The notes under the pieces were generated by a model. That model had not been told where the DNA came from, made no database searches, and was given only the letters and a program-made list of their open reading frames with translations. From assembly GCA_036822015.1 (NCBI GenBank), contig DAISIL010000007.1, positions 17,149 to 81,148 of the forward strand: DNA of 64,000 bases. Reading direction: 5' to 3'. The DNA is from DAISIL01 sp036822015. Lineage in GTDB: Bacteria; Bacteroidota; Bacteroidia; Cytophagales; Bernardetiaceae. Position numbers and translations under genes: made by a program. Positions 23,532 through 30,622 of this stretch are shown piece after piece; positions within the stretch are counted from its first letter, which is position 1; every line of letters begins with the position of its first letter.

Positions 23532-23996
23532 TTAAGAAACTTTAAGGCTTTCCAATACAGCAGTTTGTCCGCCTTGAGCTTCAATGGTCGTTTTTGCTGA
23601 CTCGGAGAAAGCATGTGCTTTCACCTCTAAGGCCATGGTGAGTTCGCCCCGATTGAGTATCTTGACCAGGTCTTTCTTACCGACAAGTCCGTTTTGGTAG
23701 AGAATATCGAAGTCAATCACGGTCAGGTTTTTGTCCTGGGCGAGTTGTTGGAGGGTGTCTAAGTTGATGGGTTTGTAGGCTACCCGGGCTGGGTTCTTGA
23801 ACCCAAACTTAGGAATGCGGCGATAGAGGGGCATCTGTCCGCCTTCAAAGCCGCGTTTTTTGCTATAACCGGAGCGGGATTGCGCCCCTTTGTGTCCACG
23901 GGTACTGGTGCCACCGTGTCCTGAACCTTGCCCGCGCCCAATGCGCTTGCGATTTTTACGAGAGCCGGCTGCCGGCTTAAGAGAATGCAGTTTCAT
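23532..23996 (-). CDS. rplO: 50S ribosomal protein L15
   Basis: Encodes 154 residues, MKLHSLKPAAGSRKNRKRIG, with the flexible Gly-rich N-terminus (GRGQGSGHGGTSTRGHKGAQ) that threads into 23S rRNA, and the GFEGGQMPLYRRIPKFGF core. It is assembled late into the 50S subunit. The 120-bp gap to rpmD upstream is unusually long for this operon. Confidence 0.97.
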   Translation of the reverse strand: MKLHSLKPAAGSRKNRKRIGRGQGSGHGGTSTRGHKGAQSRSGYSKKRGFEGGQMPLYRRIPKFGFKNPARVAYKPINLDTLQQLAQDKNLTVIDFDILYQNGLVGKKDLVKILNRGELTMALEVKAHAFSESAKTTIEAQGGQTAVLESLKVS

Positions 23997-24116
23997 GGTT
24001 TACTTTTGGCTAAACGCTTGCAGCACTGGTGTTTGTTTTGTTCTTAGGCCCAAAAAGCACGTGCGCAAACTCGCGATGGATGATAAATGATAAAAAAGAA
24101 AAAACAAAGATGCAGG

Positions 24117-24296
24117 TTAGATTTCTTCGTACACTACCAGGTGCCTGACCTTTCGCACCATACCCAGGATTTGGGGGGTAGCTTCGTGTTCGACACTACG
24201 GTTGATTTTGCCGAGTCCCAGGGCAACAATCGTTGCTTTCTGGTCTTTGGGGCGTTTGATGGTGCTGCGCACCTGGGTAATTTTTATCTTTGCCAT
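24117..24296 (-). CDS. rpmD: 50S ribosomal protein L30
   Basis: A 59-codon frame from the ATG at 24296 reads MAKIKITQVRSTIKRPKDQK and ends RHLVVYEEI. It is the usual L30 length and carries the ALGLGKINRSVEHEATPQI segment. It binds 23S and 5S rRNA regions. It is short enough to be missed by ORF cut-offs, but lies in its expected place between rpsE and rplO. Confidence 0.96.
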   Translation of the reverse strand: MAKIKITQVRSTIKRPKDQKATIVALGLGKINRSVEHEATPQILGMVRKVRHLVVYEEI

Positions 24297-24314
24297 GAGC
24301 TGATCGGTAAGGGG

Positions 24315-24830
24315 TTATCCATTAAAAACTTTTTCGAGTGAAACACCCCGCTGCCGGGCTACCATGATCGGATCGCGCATCCGTTGGAGGGCATCCAGGG
24401 TAGCTTTGATGACGTTGTGGGGGTTGGAGGAGCCGTTTGATTTGGCCAGTACATCCTTGATGCCCGCCGATTCGAGAACGGCACGCATGGCACCGCCAGC
24501 GATCACGCCCGTACCTGGGGATGCGGGCTTCAAGAACACCCTTGCTCCACTGTAACGCGCCTTGATGGGGTGCGGCACCGTGTCTTTGGCGCGTGTAACC
24601 TGAACGAGGTTTTTCTTGGCATCATCGACCGCCTTAGCGATAGCGTCCGTTACTTCGCCCGCCTTGCCGAGTCCATGCCCAACGACACCGTCGCCGTTAC
24701 CGACAACCACAATGGCTGCAAAACTAAAACGACGGCCACCCTTGACCACCTTTGCCACCCGATTGATGGCCACCACGCGCTCTTTGAGTTCGATGTCGCT
24801 GGCCTTTACTTTGAGACTTTTCCCTGCCAT
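24315..24830 (-). CDS. rpsE: 30S ribosomal protein S5
   Basis: Encodes 171 residues. It has the double-stranded RNA-binding-like N-terminal domain with ELKERVVAINRVAKVVKGGR and FAAIVVVGNGDGVVGHGLGK, then the GTGVIAGGAMRAVLE region. S5 sits at the mRNA entry site and affects fidelity. It is 18 bp from rpmD. Confidence 0.97.
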   Translation of the reverse strand: MAGKSLKVKASDIELKERVVAINRVAKVVKGGRRFSFAAIVVVGNGDGVVGHGLGKAGEVTDAIAKAVDDAKKNLVQVTRAKDTVPHPIKARYSGARVFLKPASPGTGVIAGGAMRAVLESAGIKDVLAKSNGSSNPHNVIKATLDALQRMRDPIMVARQRGVSLEKVFNG

Positions 24831-24851
24831 GAGTATTTTAAAATTTGGATG

Positions 24852-25205
24852 TTAAAATTCGAGGCCGCCTTCACGTGCGCCCTCCGCCAAAGATTTGACC
24901 TTTCCGTGATACAAATAACCGTTGCGATCAAAGACCACTCGGGTAATGCCTTTTTCAAAAGCCCGCTCGGCCAGTTGCTTACCCACCTGATGGGCATCGG
25001 CTACGTTGGCTGTTTTTTTGTCGGCGGTCAAGGAGGAGGCACTAGCCAGCGTGCGTGCCTGTTCATCGTCGATGATCTGGGCATAGATGGCTGTATTGCT
25101 CCGAAATACCGTCAAGCGCGGCCTTGCCGAAGTACCGGTTACCTTGCCGCGAATACCGCGCTTAATGCGCTCACGGCGTGCAGTTTTTTTATTTTTTGTT
25201 GCCAT
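24852..25205 (-). CDS. rplR: 50S ribosomal protein L18
   Basis: Encodes 117 residues, MATKNKKTARRERIKRGIRG, with RPRLTVFRSNTAIYAQIIDD and the C-terminal GYLYHGKVKSLAEGAREGGL. It binds 5S rRNA together with L5. Its length and position between rplF and rpsE are normal. Confidence 0.97.
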   Translation of the reverse strand: MATKNKKTARRERIKRGIRGKVTGTSARPRLTVFRSNTAIYAQIIDDEQARTLASASSLTADKKTANVADAHQVGKQLAERAFEKGITRVVFDRNGYLYHGKVKSLAEGAREGGLEF

Positions 25206-25226
25206 AAGTAGTTGTTGTTCAATAAA

Positions 25227-25778
25227 TTATTTACCGGCTGACTTACCCGCCTTGCGACGCACTTGCTCACCCACAAAACGAATCCCTTTGCCTTTGTAAG
25301 GTTCTACTTTACGCAGCGATTTGATTTTGGCGGCTACCTGCCCCAGCAGTTGCTTGTCATAGCTCTCCAGCGTAATGATTGGATTTTTGCCCTTTGCCGT
25401 CTCGGCGGATACCTTGACCTCCTCGGGGACTTGCAAAAATACGCTGTGAGAATACCCAAGGCTCATCTCGAGAACCTGACCATTGGCGACGGCTTTGTAG
25501 CCTACCCCGACCAGTTCGAGTTCTTTTTTGTAGCCTTCCGTAACCCCAATGACCATGTTGTTAATTAGGGCGCGGTACAAGCCGTGCATGGCTTTGTGTT
25601 TCTTTTGTTCGGAGGGGCGAGCAACAGAGAGTTCGCCGTCTTCGATCGTAACTTCCATCCCTTCGGCGATCACCTGGGAGAGTTCGCCTTTGGGCCCCTT
25701 CACACGAACGACGTTCGCTTCGTGTTCGATGGTAACCCCACCGGGGATAGTAATGGGTGCTTTGCCAATTCTGGACAT
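25227..25778 (-). CDS. rplF: 50S ribosomal protein L6
   Basis: Encodes 183 residues, MSRIGKAPITIPGGVTIEHE, with two related domains and the KKELELVGVGYKA and GKGIRFVGEQVRRKAGKSAGK segments. It lies near the factor-binding site of the 50S subunit. Its position after rpsH is standard. Confidence 0.97.
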   Translation of the reverse strand: MSRIGKAPITIPGGVTIEHEANVVRVKGPKGELSQVIAEGMEVTIEDGELSVARPSEQKKHKAMHGLYRALINNMVIGVTEGYKKELELVGVGYKAVANGQVLEMSLGYSHSVFLQVPEEVKVSAETAKGKNPIITLESYDKQLLGQVAAKIKSLRKVEPYKGKGIRFVGEQVRRKAGKSAGK

Positions 25779-25799
25779 GATGATGGTCTGTGATTAGGT

Positions 25800-26198
25800 T
25801 TAATAAACGTAACAAAGAACCTCACCGCCTACGTTCTCCTGACGCGCTTCCTTGTCAGTGATGACCCCCTTCGATGTCGAGACGATAGCGATACCGAGTC
25901 CGTTAAGAACCCGAGGCATTTGATCGACTTTGACGTACTGGCGCAGCCCTGGACGGCTCACCCGCTCGAGGCTCGTGATGGCGTTGAGTTTGGTGGCAGG
26001 ATCATATTTGAGAGCAATCTTGATGACGGCGTGTTTGCCTTCACCCTCAAACTTATAGCCCTGGATGTATCCTTTATTGTGAAGGATTTTGGTGAGTTCC
26101 TTTTTGAGTTTGGAGGCCGGAATCTCCACAATTCTGTGATTGGCACGGATCGCGTTGCGAATGCGTGTCAAGTAATCGGCAATTGGATCTGTTGTCAT
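25800..26198 (-). CDS. rpsH: 30S ribosomal protein S8
   Basis: Encodes 132 residues, MTTDPIADYLTRIRNAIRAN, ending with the S8 signature IAIVSTSKGVITDKEARQ and GGEVLCYVY. It binds the central domain of 16S rRNA; in E. coli it represses the spc operon by binding mRNA near rplE. A regulatory mimic is not obvious here. Confidence 0.97.
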   Translation of the reverse strand: MTTDPIADYLTRIRNAIRANHRIVEIPASKLKKELTKILHNKGYIQGYKFEGEGKHAVIKIALKYDPATKLNAITSLERVSRPGLRQYVKVDQMPRVLNGLGIAIVSTSKGVITDKEARQENVGGEVLCYVY

Positions 26199-26223
26199 TC
26201 CAAAAAGCGGTTAAATCTATGAG

Positions 26224-26511
26224 TTACCAAGAGGATTTTGTGATGCCCGGGATTTTACCTTCCAAGGCCAGTTTGCGGAACATCACCCGCGAGATACCAA
26301 ACTTGCGCATGTAGCCTTTGGGACGGCCGGTGAGTTTGCAACGGTTGTGCAAGCGAACAGGAGAGGCATTGCGGGGGAGTTTGTCGAGGGCGATTTGTGC
26401 CTCGACATCTCCGTTTTTGGCGAGTTCTTTGAGTTGCGCTCGTTTTTCGGCGTAGCGTTTGACGAGTTTTTCACGTTTGCGCTCACGCGCTTTCATTGAT
26501 TCTTTTGCCAT
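26224..26511 (-). CDS. rpsN: 30S ribosomal protein S14 (zinc-free type)
   Basis: Encodes 95 residues, MAKESMKARERKREKLVKRY, with the C-terminal RCKLTGRPKGYMRKFGISR and VMFRKLALEGKIPG. It lacks the CXXC pairs of zinc-binding S14, so it is the longer, C-minus form. It is located between rplE and rpsH as expected. Confidence 0.96.
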   Translation of the reverse strand: MAKESMKARERKREKLVKRYAEKRAQLKELAKNGDVEAQIALDKLPRNASPVRLHNRCKLTGRPKGYMRKFGISRVMFRKLALEGKIPGITKSSW

Positions 26512-26521
26512 GATGATCTAC

Positions 26522-27079
26522 TTATTTGCGTTGTTTAAAGGGCATACCGAGAAGTTTGAGCAATTCGAGGGCTTCTTCGTCTGTCTGGGCAGTGGTAACG
26601 AAAGAGATATCCATCCCGTCGATTTGTTTGACTTGATCGACCTTGACCTCGGGGAAGATGAGCTGCTCCCGAATGCCGAGCGTGTAGTTGCCCCGGCCAT
26701 CGAAGCTCTTATCGCTGATGCCCTGAAAGTCGCGTACGCGGGGTAAGGCAACGTTTACGAGGCGATCCAAAAATTCATACATCCGATCGGCACGAAGTGT
26801 TACCCGTGCGCCGATGGCCATTTCTTCGCGCAACTTAAAGTTGGAGATGGCCTTCTTGGAGTAGGTCGGAACGGCTTTTTGTCCGGCGATGATGGTGAGT
26901 TCTTCCAGGGAGTTATCGAGGAGTTTTTTGTCGGCAACGGCTTTGCCCACACCACGATTGATGGAGATTTTCACCAGTCGCGGTACTTCCATCACACTCT
27001 TATACTGAAATTTCTCTTGCAAGGCAGGCACCACTTCCTTGAGGTACTTTTCCTTGAGTCGGGGTTGGATTGCGGTCAT
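26522..27079 (-). CDS. rplE: 50S ribosomal protein L5
   Basis: Encodes 185 residues, MTAIQPRLKEKYLKEVVPAL, with RLVKISINRGVGKAVADKK, LREEMAIGARVTLRADRMYE and the GNYTLGIREQLIFPEV loop. It binds 5S rRNA and contacts tRNA in the P site. It follows rplX by 6 bp. Confidence 0.97.
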   Translation of the reverse strand: MTAIQPRLKEKYLKEVVPALQEKFQYKSVMEVPRLVKISINRGVGKAVADKKLLDNSLEELTIIAGQKAVPTYSKKAISNFKLREEMAIGARVTLRADRMYEFLDRLVNVALPRVRDFQGISDKSFDGRGNYTLGIREQLIFPEVKVDQVKQIDGMDISFVTTAQTDEEALELLKLLGMPFKQRK

Positions 27080-27085
27080 GAGCGG

Positions 27086-27466
27086 TTATTCTTCTGATGA
27101 GGTGGCTTCTTGATTGGGAGAAACATGGGCAGAGCGATCGGCTTTAAAGTAACGCTCTAGCTTACCCGTTTCGGGATTGATGCGGCGGCCCGTCCGGGCA
27201 GGCTTACCCGTTTCGGGGTTGATGACCATCAGATTACTGATGTGAATGGGCGCGGGAAACTCCTCCGTACGTCCTTCGGGGTTTTGGGCAGTGGCTTTGA
27301 TATGGCGCAGGCGCATGTTGAGTCCTTCAACGACGGCGCGTTCTTTTTCCATATCGACACGCAAGACCTCCCCCGTTTTTCCTTTTTCGTTACCGGACAA
27401 GACAAAAACACTGTCCCCCTTGCGGAGGTGTAGTTTTTTCTTGGTTTGTTTGGTTTGCTTTTTCAT
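27086..27466 (-). CDS. rplX: 50S ribosomal protein L24
   Basis: Encodes 126 residues. After a Lys/Thr-rich N-terminus the KOW motif is clear (LRKGDSVFVLSGNEKGKTGE), with the HIKATAQNPEGRTEEFPAPI segment. The C-terminal ~20 residues form an acidic extension ending EATSSEE. It is an early 50S assembly protein. Its position between rplN and rplE is standard. Confidence 0.96.
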   Translation of the reverse strand: MKKQTKQTKKKLHLRKGDSVFVLSGNEKGKTGEVLRVDMEKERAVVEGLNMRLRHIKATAQNPEGRTEEFPAPIHISNLMVINPETGKPARTGRRINPETGKLERYFKADRSAHVSPNQEATSSEE

Positions 27467-27493
27467 CCGAAAAAAAAGTTATCAGGTTAAGAC

Positions 27494-27862
27494 TTAAAGT
27501 ACCTCCGGGGCCAGGGATACGATTTTCATAAATTGTTTATCGCGCAGCTCCCGTGCAACGGGGCCAAAGATGCGCGTGCCACGGGGTTCGCCCTGGTTGT
27601 TGAGCAGGACGGCGGCGTTTTCTTCAAAGCGGATATAGGAACCATCGGGGCGGCGGATTTCTTTCTTTGTCCGTACCACGACGGCTTTGGATACCGCTCC
27701 CTTTTTGATGCCCCCCGAAGGAATGGCGGATTTGACAGCCACGACGATCTTGTCGCCCACGCTGGCGTAGCGTTTGCCTGTTCCGCCCAAGACGCGGATG
27801 CAGAGGACTTCTTTAGCTCCGCTATTATCAGCGACCACTAAACGGGATTCTTGCTGAATCAT
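27494..27862 (-). CDS. rplN: 50S ribosomal protein L14
   Basis: Encodes 122 residues, MIQQESRLVVADNSGAKEVL, with GGTGKRYASVGDKIVVAVK and GTRIFGPVARELRDKQFMKI, a textbook L14. It forms an intersubunit bridge contact with 16S rRNA. Confidence 0.97.
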   Translation of the reverse strand: MIQQESRLVVADNSGAKEVLCIRVLGGTGKRYASVGDKIVVAVKSAIPSGGIKKGAVSKAVVVRTKKEIRRPDGSYIRFEENAAVLLNNQGEPRGTRIFGPVARELRDKQFMKIVSLAPEVL

Positions 27863-27903
27863 AAGTTTTTGTTATCAAAAAGTTTAGCAAAATCAAAAAA
27901 ACT

Positions 27904-28194
27904 TTACTTCGCGCGTTCGAGGATTTCCACCAATCGCCAACGTTTGCGTTTGCTGAGGGGGCGGGTCTCCATGATGCGTACCCGATCGCCGATGTTACAG
28001 GCGTTTTCGGCATCGTGTGCCATAAACTTCGTGGTACGCTTAATAAACTTGCCATAAATGGGGTGCTTGATCTTTCGCTCAACGGCTACCGTGATCGTAG
28101 CTTCCATTTTGTTGCTGACCACCAGACCAATGCGCTCTTTGCGGGCATTACGGGGCTTGGGGCTTTCGGGGGTATGTTGTGGTTGTTCAGACAT
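27904..28194 (-). CDS. rpsQ: 30S ribosomal protein S17
   Basis: Encodes 96 residues. An N-terminal polar extension (MSEQPQHTPESPKPRNA) precedes the OB-fold S17 core with RIGLVVSNKMEATITVAVER, HDAENACNIGDRVRIMETRP and LSKRKRWRLVEIL. It binds the 5' domain of 16S rRNA. Its ATG overlaps the stop of rpmC (TAATG), indicating coupled translation. Confidence 0.96.
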   Translation of the reverse strand: MSEQPQHTPESPKPRNARKERIGLVVSNKMEATITVAVERKIKHPIYGKFIKRTTKFMAHDAENACNIGDRVRIMETRPLSKRKRWRLVEILERAK

Positions 28195-28397
28195 TATGAG
28201 GCTTGATTTTCTCGGTTACGACGACTCCATTCGGTGAGCATACGCGCAATCAGCTTGCGTTTTTTGCTGATCCGCGAGGGGTTTTCCAGGCGTGAGATGG
28301 CGTGCGAGATGCGCAGGCGTTGCAGCCGCTCTTTTTCGGTGTCGATGGAACTGGCCAAATCTTCCAGGCTCAGTCCGCGTATTTCTTCGTTAGTCAT
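28194..28397 (-). CDS. rpmC: 50S ribosomal protein L29
   Basis: Encodes 67 residues, MTNEEIRGLSLEDLASSIDT, mostly two antiparallel helices, with the QRLRISHAISRLENPSRI segment. L29 lies at the tunnel exit and is part of the SRP and trigger-factor docking site. It is between rplP and rpsQ as expected and overlaps rpsQ by 1 bp. Confidence 0.95.
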   Translation of the reverse strand: MTNEEIRGLSLEDLASSIDTEKERLQRLRISHAISRLENPSRISKKRKLIARMLTEWSRRNRENQAS

Positions 28398-28424
28398 GGC
28401 GCAATAAAAAGAAAAAGGTGAAGG

Positions 28425-28850
28425 TTAGCCGACGTAATCCGGGCGTTTGGTGAACTTGAGTTTGATGGGCATTTTTTGGGCAGCCAAACGCAAGGCTTCA
28501 CGGGCAAGCTCTTCTTTTACACCCGTTACCTCAAAGAGGATCGTCCCCGGCTTAACCACAGCGACCCAATACTCGGGTGCGCCCTTACCCTTACCCATCC
28601 GTACCTCGGCGGGTTTTTTGGTGATGGGCTTATCCGGAAAAATCCGAATCCAGACCTGCCCCTGGCGTTTCATCGCACGGGTTACGGCAATACGCGCCGA
28701 TTCGATCTGGCGAGAAGTGATCCATCCTGGCTCAAGGGCCTTGACGGCAAATTCTCCAAAAGCAATCCGATGCCCACGTCCGGCGATTCCGTTTGCCCGA
28801 CTGCGTTCCTTATGACGCCGACGATATTTAATTCGTTTTGGTTGTAACAT
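28425..28850 (-). CDS. rplP: 50S ribosomal protein L16, first gene of the truncated operon
   Basis: Encodes 141 residues, MLQPKRIKYRRRHKERSRAN, with GRGHRIAFGEFAVKALEPGW, KRQGQVWIRIFPDKPITKKP and RMGKGKGAPEYWVAVVKPG. L16 organises the A-site region of 23S rRNA. Normally rpsC lies just upstream. Here no rpsC remnant is visible, and a strong promoter drives rplP through a ~150-nt leader. Confidence 0.97.
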   Translation of the reverse strand: MLQPKRIKYRRRHKERSRANGIAGRGHRIAFGEFAVKALEPGWITSRQIESARIAVTRAMKRQGQVWIRIFPDKPITKKPAEVRMGKGKGAPEYWVAVVKPGTILFEVTGVKEELAREALRLAAQKMPIKLKFTKRPDYVG

Positions 28851-29000
28851 GACCTTAGGTTATTTACAGAGACACATCCGGTTGATTGTTACGCCAAACT
28901 GCGAACAACCACCCGTGCAAATACGCTATCAAAAGTGCTTCTCAATAAAGGTGGGGACTTTTAGCTATGTCGTTGTATAGCCACAGTATCCCGTGATTGG
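28851..29000 (-). other. 5' leader of the rplP operon
   Basis: About 150 nt separate the predicted transcription start from the rplP ATG, long for this phylum. It contains a small stem GCTAT...ATAGC (near 28962-28979) nested between GTGG and CCAC segments. No ORF or ribosomal-gene remnant is evident. A ribosomal-protein-binding leader is possible but unproven. Confidence 0.4.
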
Positions 29001-29005
29001 GAGGG

Positions 29006-29036
29006 CAAAAGTACAAAAAAAAATTATTCCTCCAAA
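29006..29036 (-). promoter_or_regulatory. Strong promoter of the rplP-secY operon
   Basis: On the minus strand TTTG (29036-29033), 19 bp containing a T9 run, and TACTTTTG (29013-29006). Both elements match the Bacteroidota consensus perfectly, and the A/T-rich spacer suggests high activity. Confidence 0.85.
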
Positions 29037-29073
29037 CAAAACACCATGATTTTCTTCTTTTTGGGCAATTTTT

Positions 29074-30090
29074 TTAGTTGTACTGCACATAAGACCGCCA
29101 TTTCTCGATCACCGACTGCATATCCTCCGGCAGTTGGGAATCAAAGTGCATCTGCGCCCCTGTCGCTGGATGTACAAAACCCAAGGACTTGGCGTGCAGA
29201 GCCTGGCGCGACAAAACGGAAAAGCAATTTTCGACGAAAGATTTGTACTTCGAGAAAACGGCTCCCTTCAAGATTTTATCGCCCCCGTACATCGAATCAC
29301 CAAAAAGCGGATGCCCAATGAAGCGAAAATGGGCGCGTATTTGGTGGGTGCGTCCCGTTTCGAGGCGGCACTCGACCAGGGAGACATAACGAAAACGCTC
29401 CAAGACGGTATAATGACTGATCGCGGGCTTGCCCCTTGAGTTATCGGGCAGGACGGTCATGACGCGGCGGTCTTTGTGGCTACGGGCGATGGCTCCCTCA
29501 ATCGTACCGCTATCCTGGGCGACCTCTCCCCAGACGAGGGCGCGATAGGTGCGTTGGGTGGTGTGTTCGGCAAACTGCCGGGCCAGGTGTAGCTTGGTGG
29601 CTTCATCCTTCGGGATCACGAGTAGCCCCGTGGTGTCTTTGTCGATGCGATGCACCAGCCCGGGGAAGGCAAGCCCTTTTTCTTGCAAGTAATGAAACAA
29701 GCCATTGACCATCGTACCCGTCCAGTTTTCGGTGGCCGGATGGACGACCAGCCCAGCGGGTTTGTTAATCAAGAGCAGATGATCGTCCTCGTAGATGATC
29801 GGGAGGGTCATTGGCTCGGGGATGATGTCGTTGGTGCGCGGCGGCTCGGGCAAAAAAATCTGAATCTCGTCGTTGGGGCGTACCTTGTAATTGGACTTGA
29901 CGGCTTGTCCATTGACCAACACCAGGTCTGCCTTGATGGCATTCTGGAGGCGGTTTCGGGTAACGCTAGGCAGGCGTTGGGTCAGGAACTTATCCAGACG
30001 CATCAGGTGCTGCCCTGGATCTACGGCCAGGCGATAATGCTCAAACAACTCATCGGAATCGTAGTTGGTCTCGGGATTGATTCTTCGCAT
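29074..30090 (-). CDS. RluA-family 23S rRNA pseudouridine synthase (RluD-like)
   Basis: Encodes 338 residues from the ATG at 30090 (MRRINPETNYDSDELFEHYR); an upstream TTG is less likely. An N-terminal S4 domain (MRLDKFLTQRLPSVTRNRLQ) is followed by the catalytic domain with the active Asp in LVHRIDKDTTGLLV, and RTHQIRAHFRFIGHPLFGD. RluD modifies helix 69 of 23S rRNA; other RluA members modify other sites. It is tightly downstream of tadA and has its own promoter. Confidence 0.93.
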   Translation of the reverse strand: MRRINPETNYDSDELFEHYRLAVDPGQHLMRLDKFLTQRLPSVTRNRLQNAIKADLVLVNGQAVKSNYKVRPNDEIQIFLPEPPRTNDIIPEPMTLPIIYEDDHLLLINKPAGLVVHPATENWTGTMVNGLFHYLQEKGLAFPGLVHRIDKDTTGLLVIPKDEATKLHLARQFAEHTTQRTYRALVWGEVAQDSGTIEGAIARSHKDRRVMTVLPDNSRGKPAISHYTVLERFRYVSLVECRLETGRTHQIRAHFRFIGHPLFGDSMYGGDKILKGAVFSKYKSFVENCFSVLSRQALHAKSLGFVHPATGAQMHFDSQLPEDMQSVIEKWRSYVQYN

Positions 30091-30096
30091 AACCCA

Positions 30097-30129
30097 CAAA
30101 AGTACACAACTTCAACGAAGTTGCCCAAA
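30097..30129 (-). promoter_or_regulatory. Promoter of the RluA-family gene, with a dyad in its spacer
   Basis: On the minus strand TTTG (30129-30126), 21 bp, TACTTTTG (30104-30097). The -33 lies inside the 3' end of tadA. The transcription start would fall within a few bases of the ATG at 30090. Confidence 0.6.
30107..30123. repeat. Perfect dyad at the tadA stop codon, operator candidate
   Basis: CAACTTC (30107-30113), AAC, GAAGTTG (30117-30123) is a perfect 7-bp inverted repeat located between the -33 and -7 elements of the RluA-gene promoter and overlapping the tadA stop. As RNA the 3-nt loop would make it a weak tadA 3' hairpin. Confidence 0.5.
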
Positions 30130-30537
30130 AAACTGCCGCAGCAGCCGCGACGACTCCACCCCCAGGATGCCCGCCGTTACGCGGGTGCGCGGGTGCAGGA
30201 GGGTGGGTTGGTGGCGGCTATACCCGCGCTTGTCGTCCGAAGCCCCATACACCAGCCGTCCGAGTTGGGCCCAATACAAGGCTCCTGCACACATTGGGCA
30301 GGGTTCGAGGGTTACGTAGAGGGTGCATTCGGGGAGGTATTTGACCGGCCAGCCACTAAGGGCGACCAGCTCGGCATGAGCCGTAACGTCGTCTAGCCCT
30401 TGCGTTCGGTTGTGTCCCCGGACCAGGATGCGCCCCTGCCCCACCAGAACAGCACCCACGGGTATCTCTCCGATCTCATAAGCCCTTTGTGCCTCCTGGA
30501 GAGCCGCCCGCATAAAAAAAATGTCCGTTTCGTTCAT
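30112..30537 (-). CDS. tadA: tRNA-specific adenosine deaminase
   Basis: Encodes 141 residues from the ATG at 30537 (MNETDIFFMRAALQEAQRAY); the frame extends further upstream without support. The zinc deaminase motifs are TAHAELVAL (HAE, catalytic Glu) and LEPCPMCAGAL (PCxxC). It converts A34 to inosine in the tRNA-Arg anticodon. It is divergent from the hybrid kinase gene. Confidence 0.93.
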   Translation of the reverse strand: MNETDIFFMRAALQEAQRAYEIGEIPVGAVLVGQGRILVRGHNRTQGLDDVTAHAELVALSGWPVKYLPECTLYVTLEPCPMCAGALYWAQLGRLVYGASDDKRGYSRHQPTLLHPRTRVTAGILGVESSRLLRQFFGQLR

Positions 30538-30580
30538 CACAAAAAATCTTTTTAGTCCTTTGTTCAGGAAATATTGCGTT

Positions 30581-30610
30581 TTTGATTGGCAAGATTTTAG
30601 ATTATATTTG
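30581..30610 (+). promoter_or_regulatory. Promoter of the response-regulator/kinase gene
   Basis: TTTG (30581-30584), 18 bp, TATATTTG (30603-30610). The ATG at 30623 is only 12 bases after the -7 element, so the leader is very short. Confidence 0.75.
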
Positions 30611-30622
30611 GCTCTATCAAAC

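Noticed and set aside
28851..29000. Possible rpsC remnant upstream of rplP
   Set aside because: The minus-strand frame ending VFARVVVRSLA before rplP does not match the C-terminus of S3 or L22, and it is too short to support a pseudogene.
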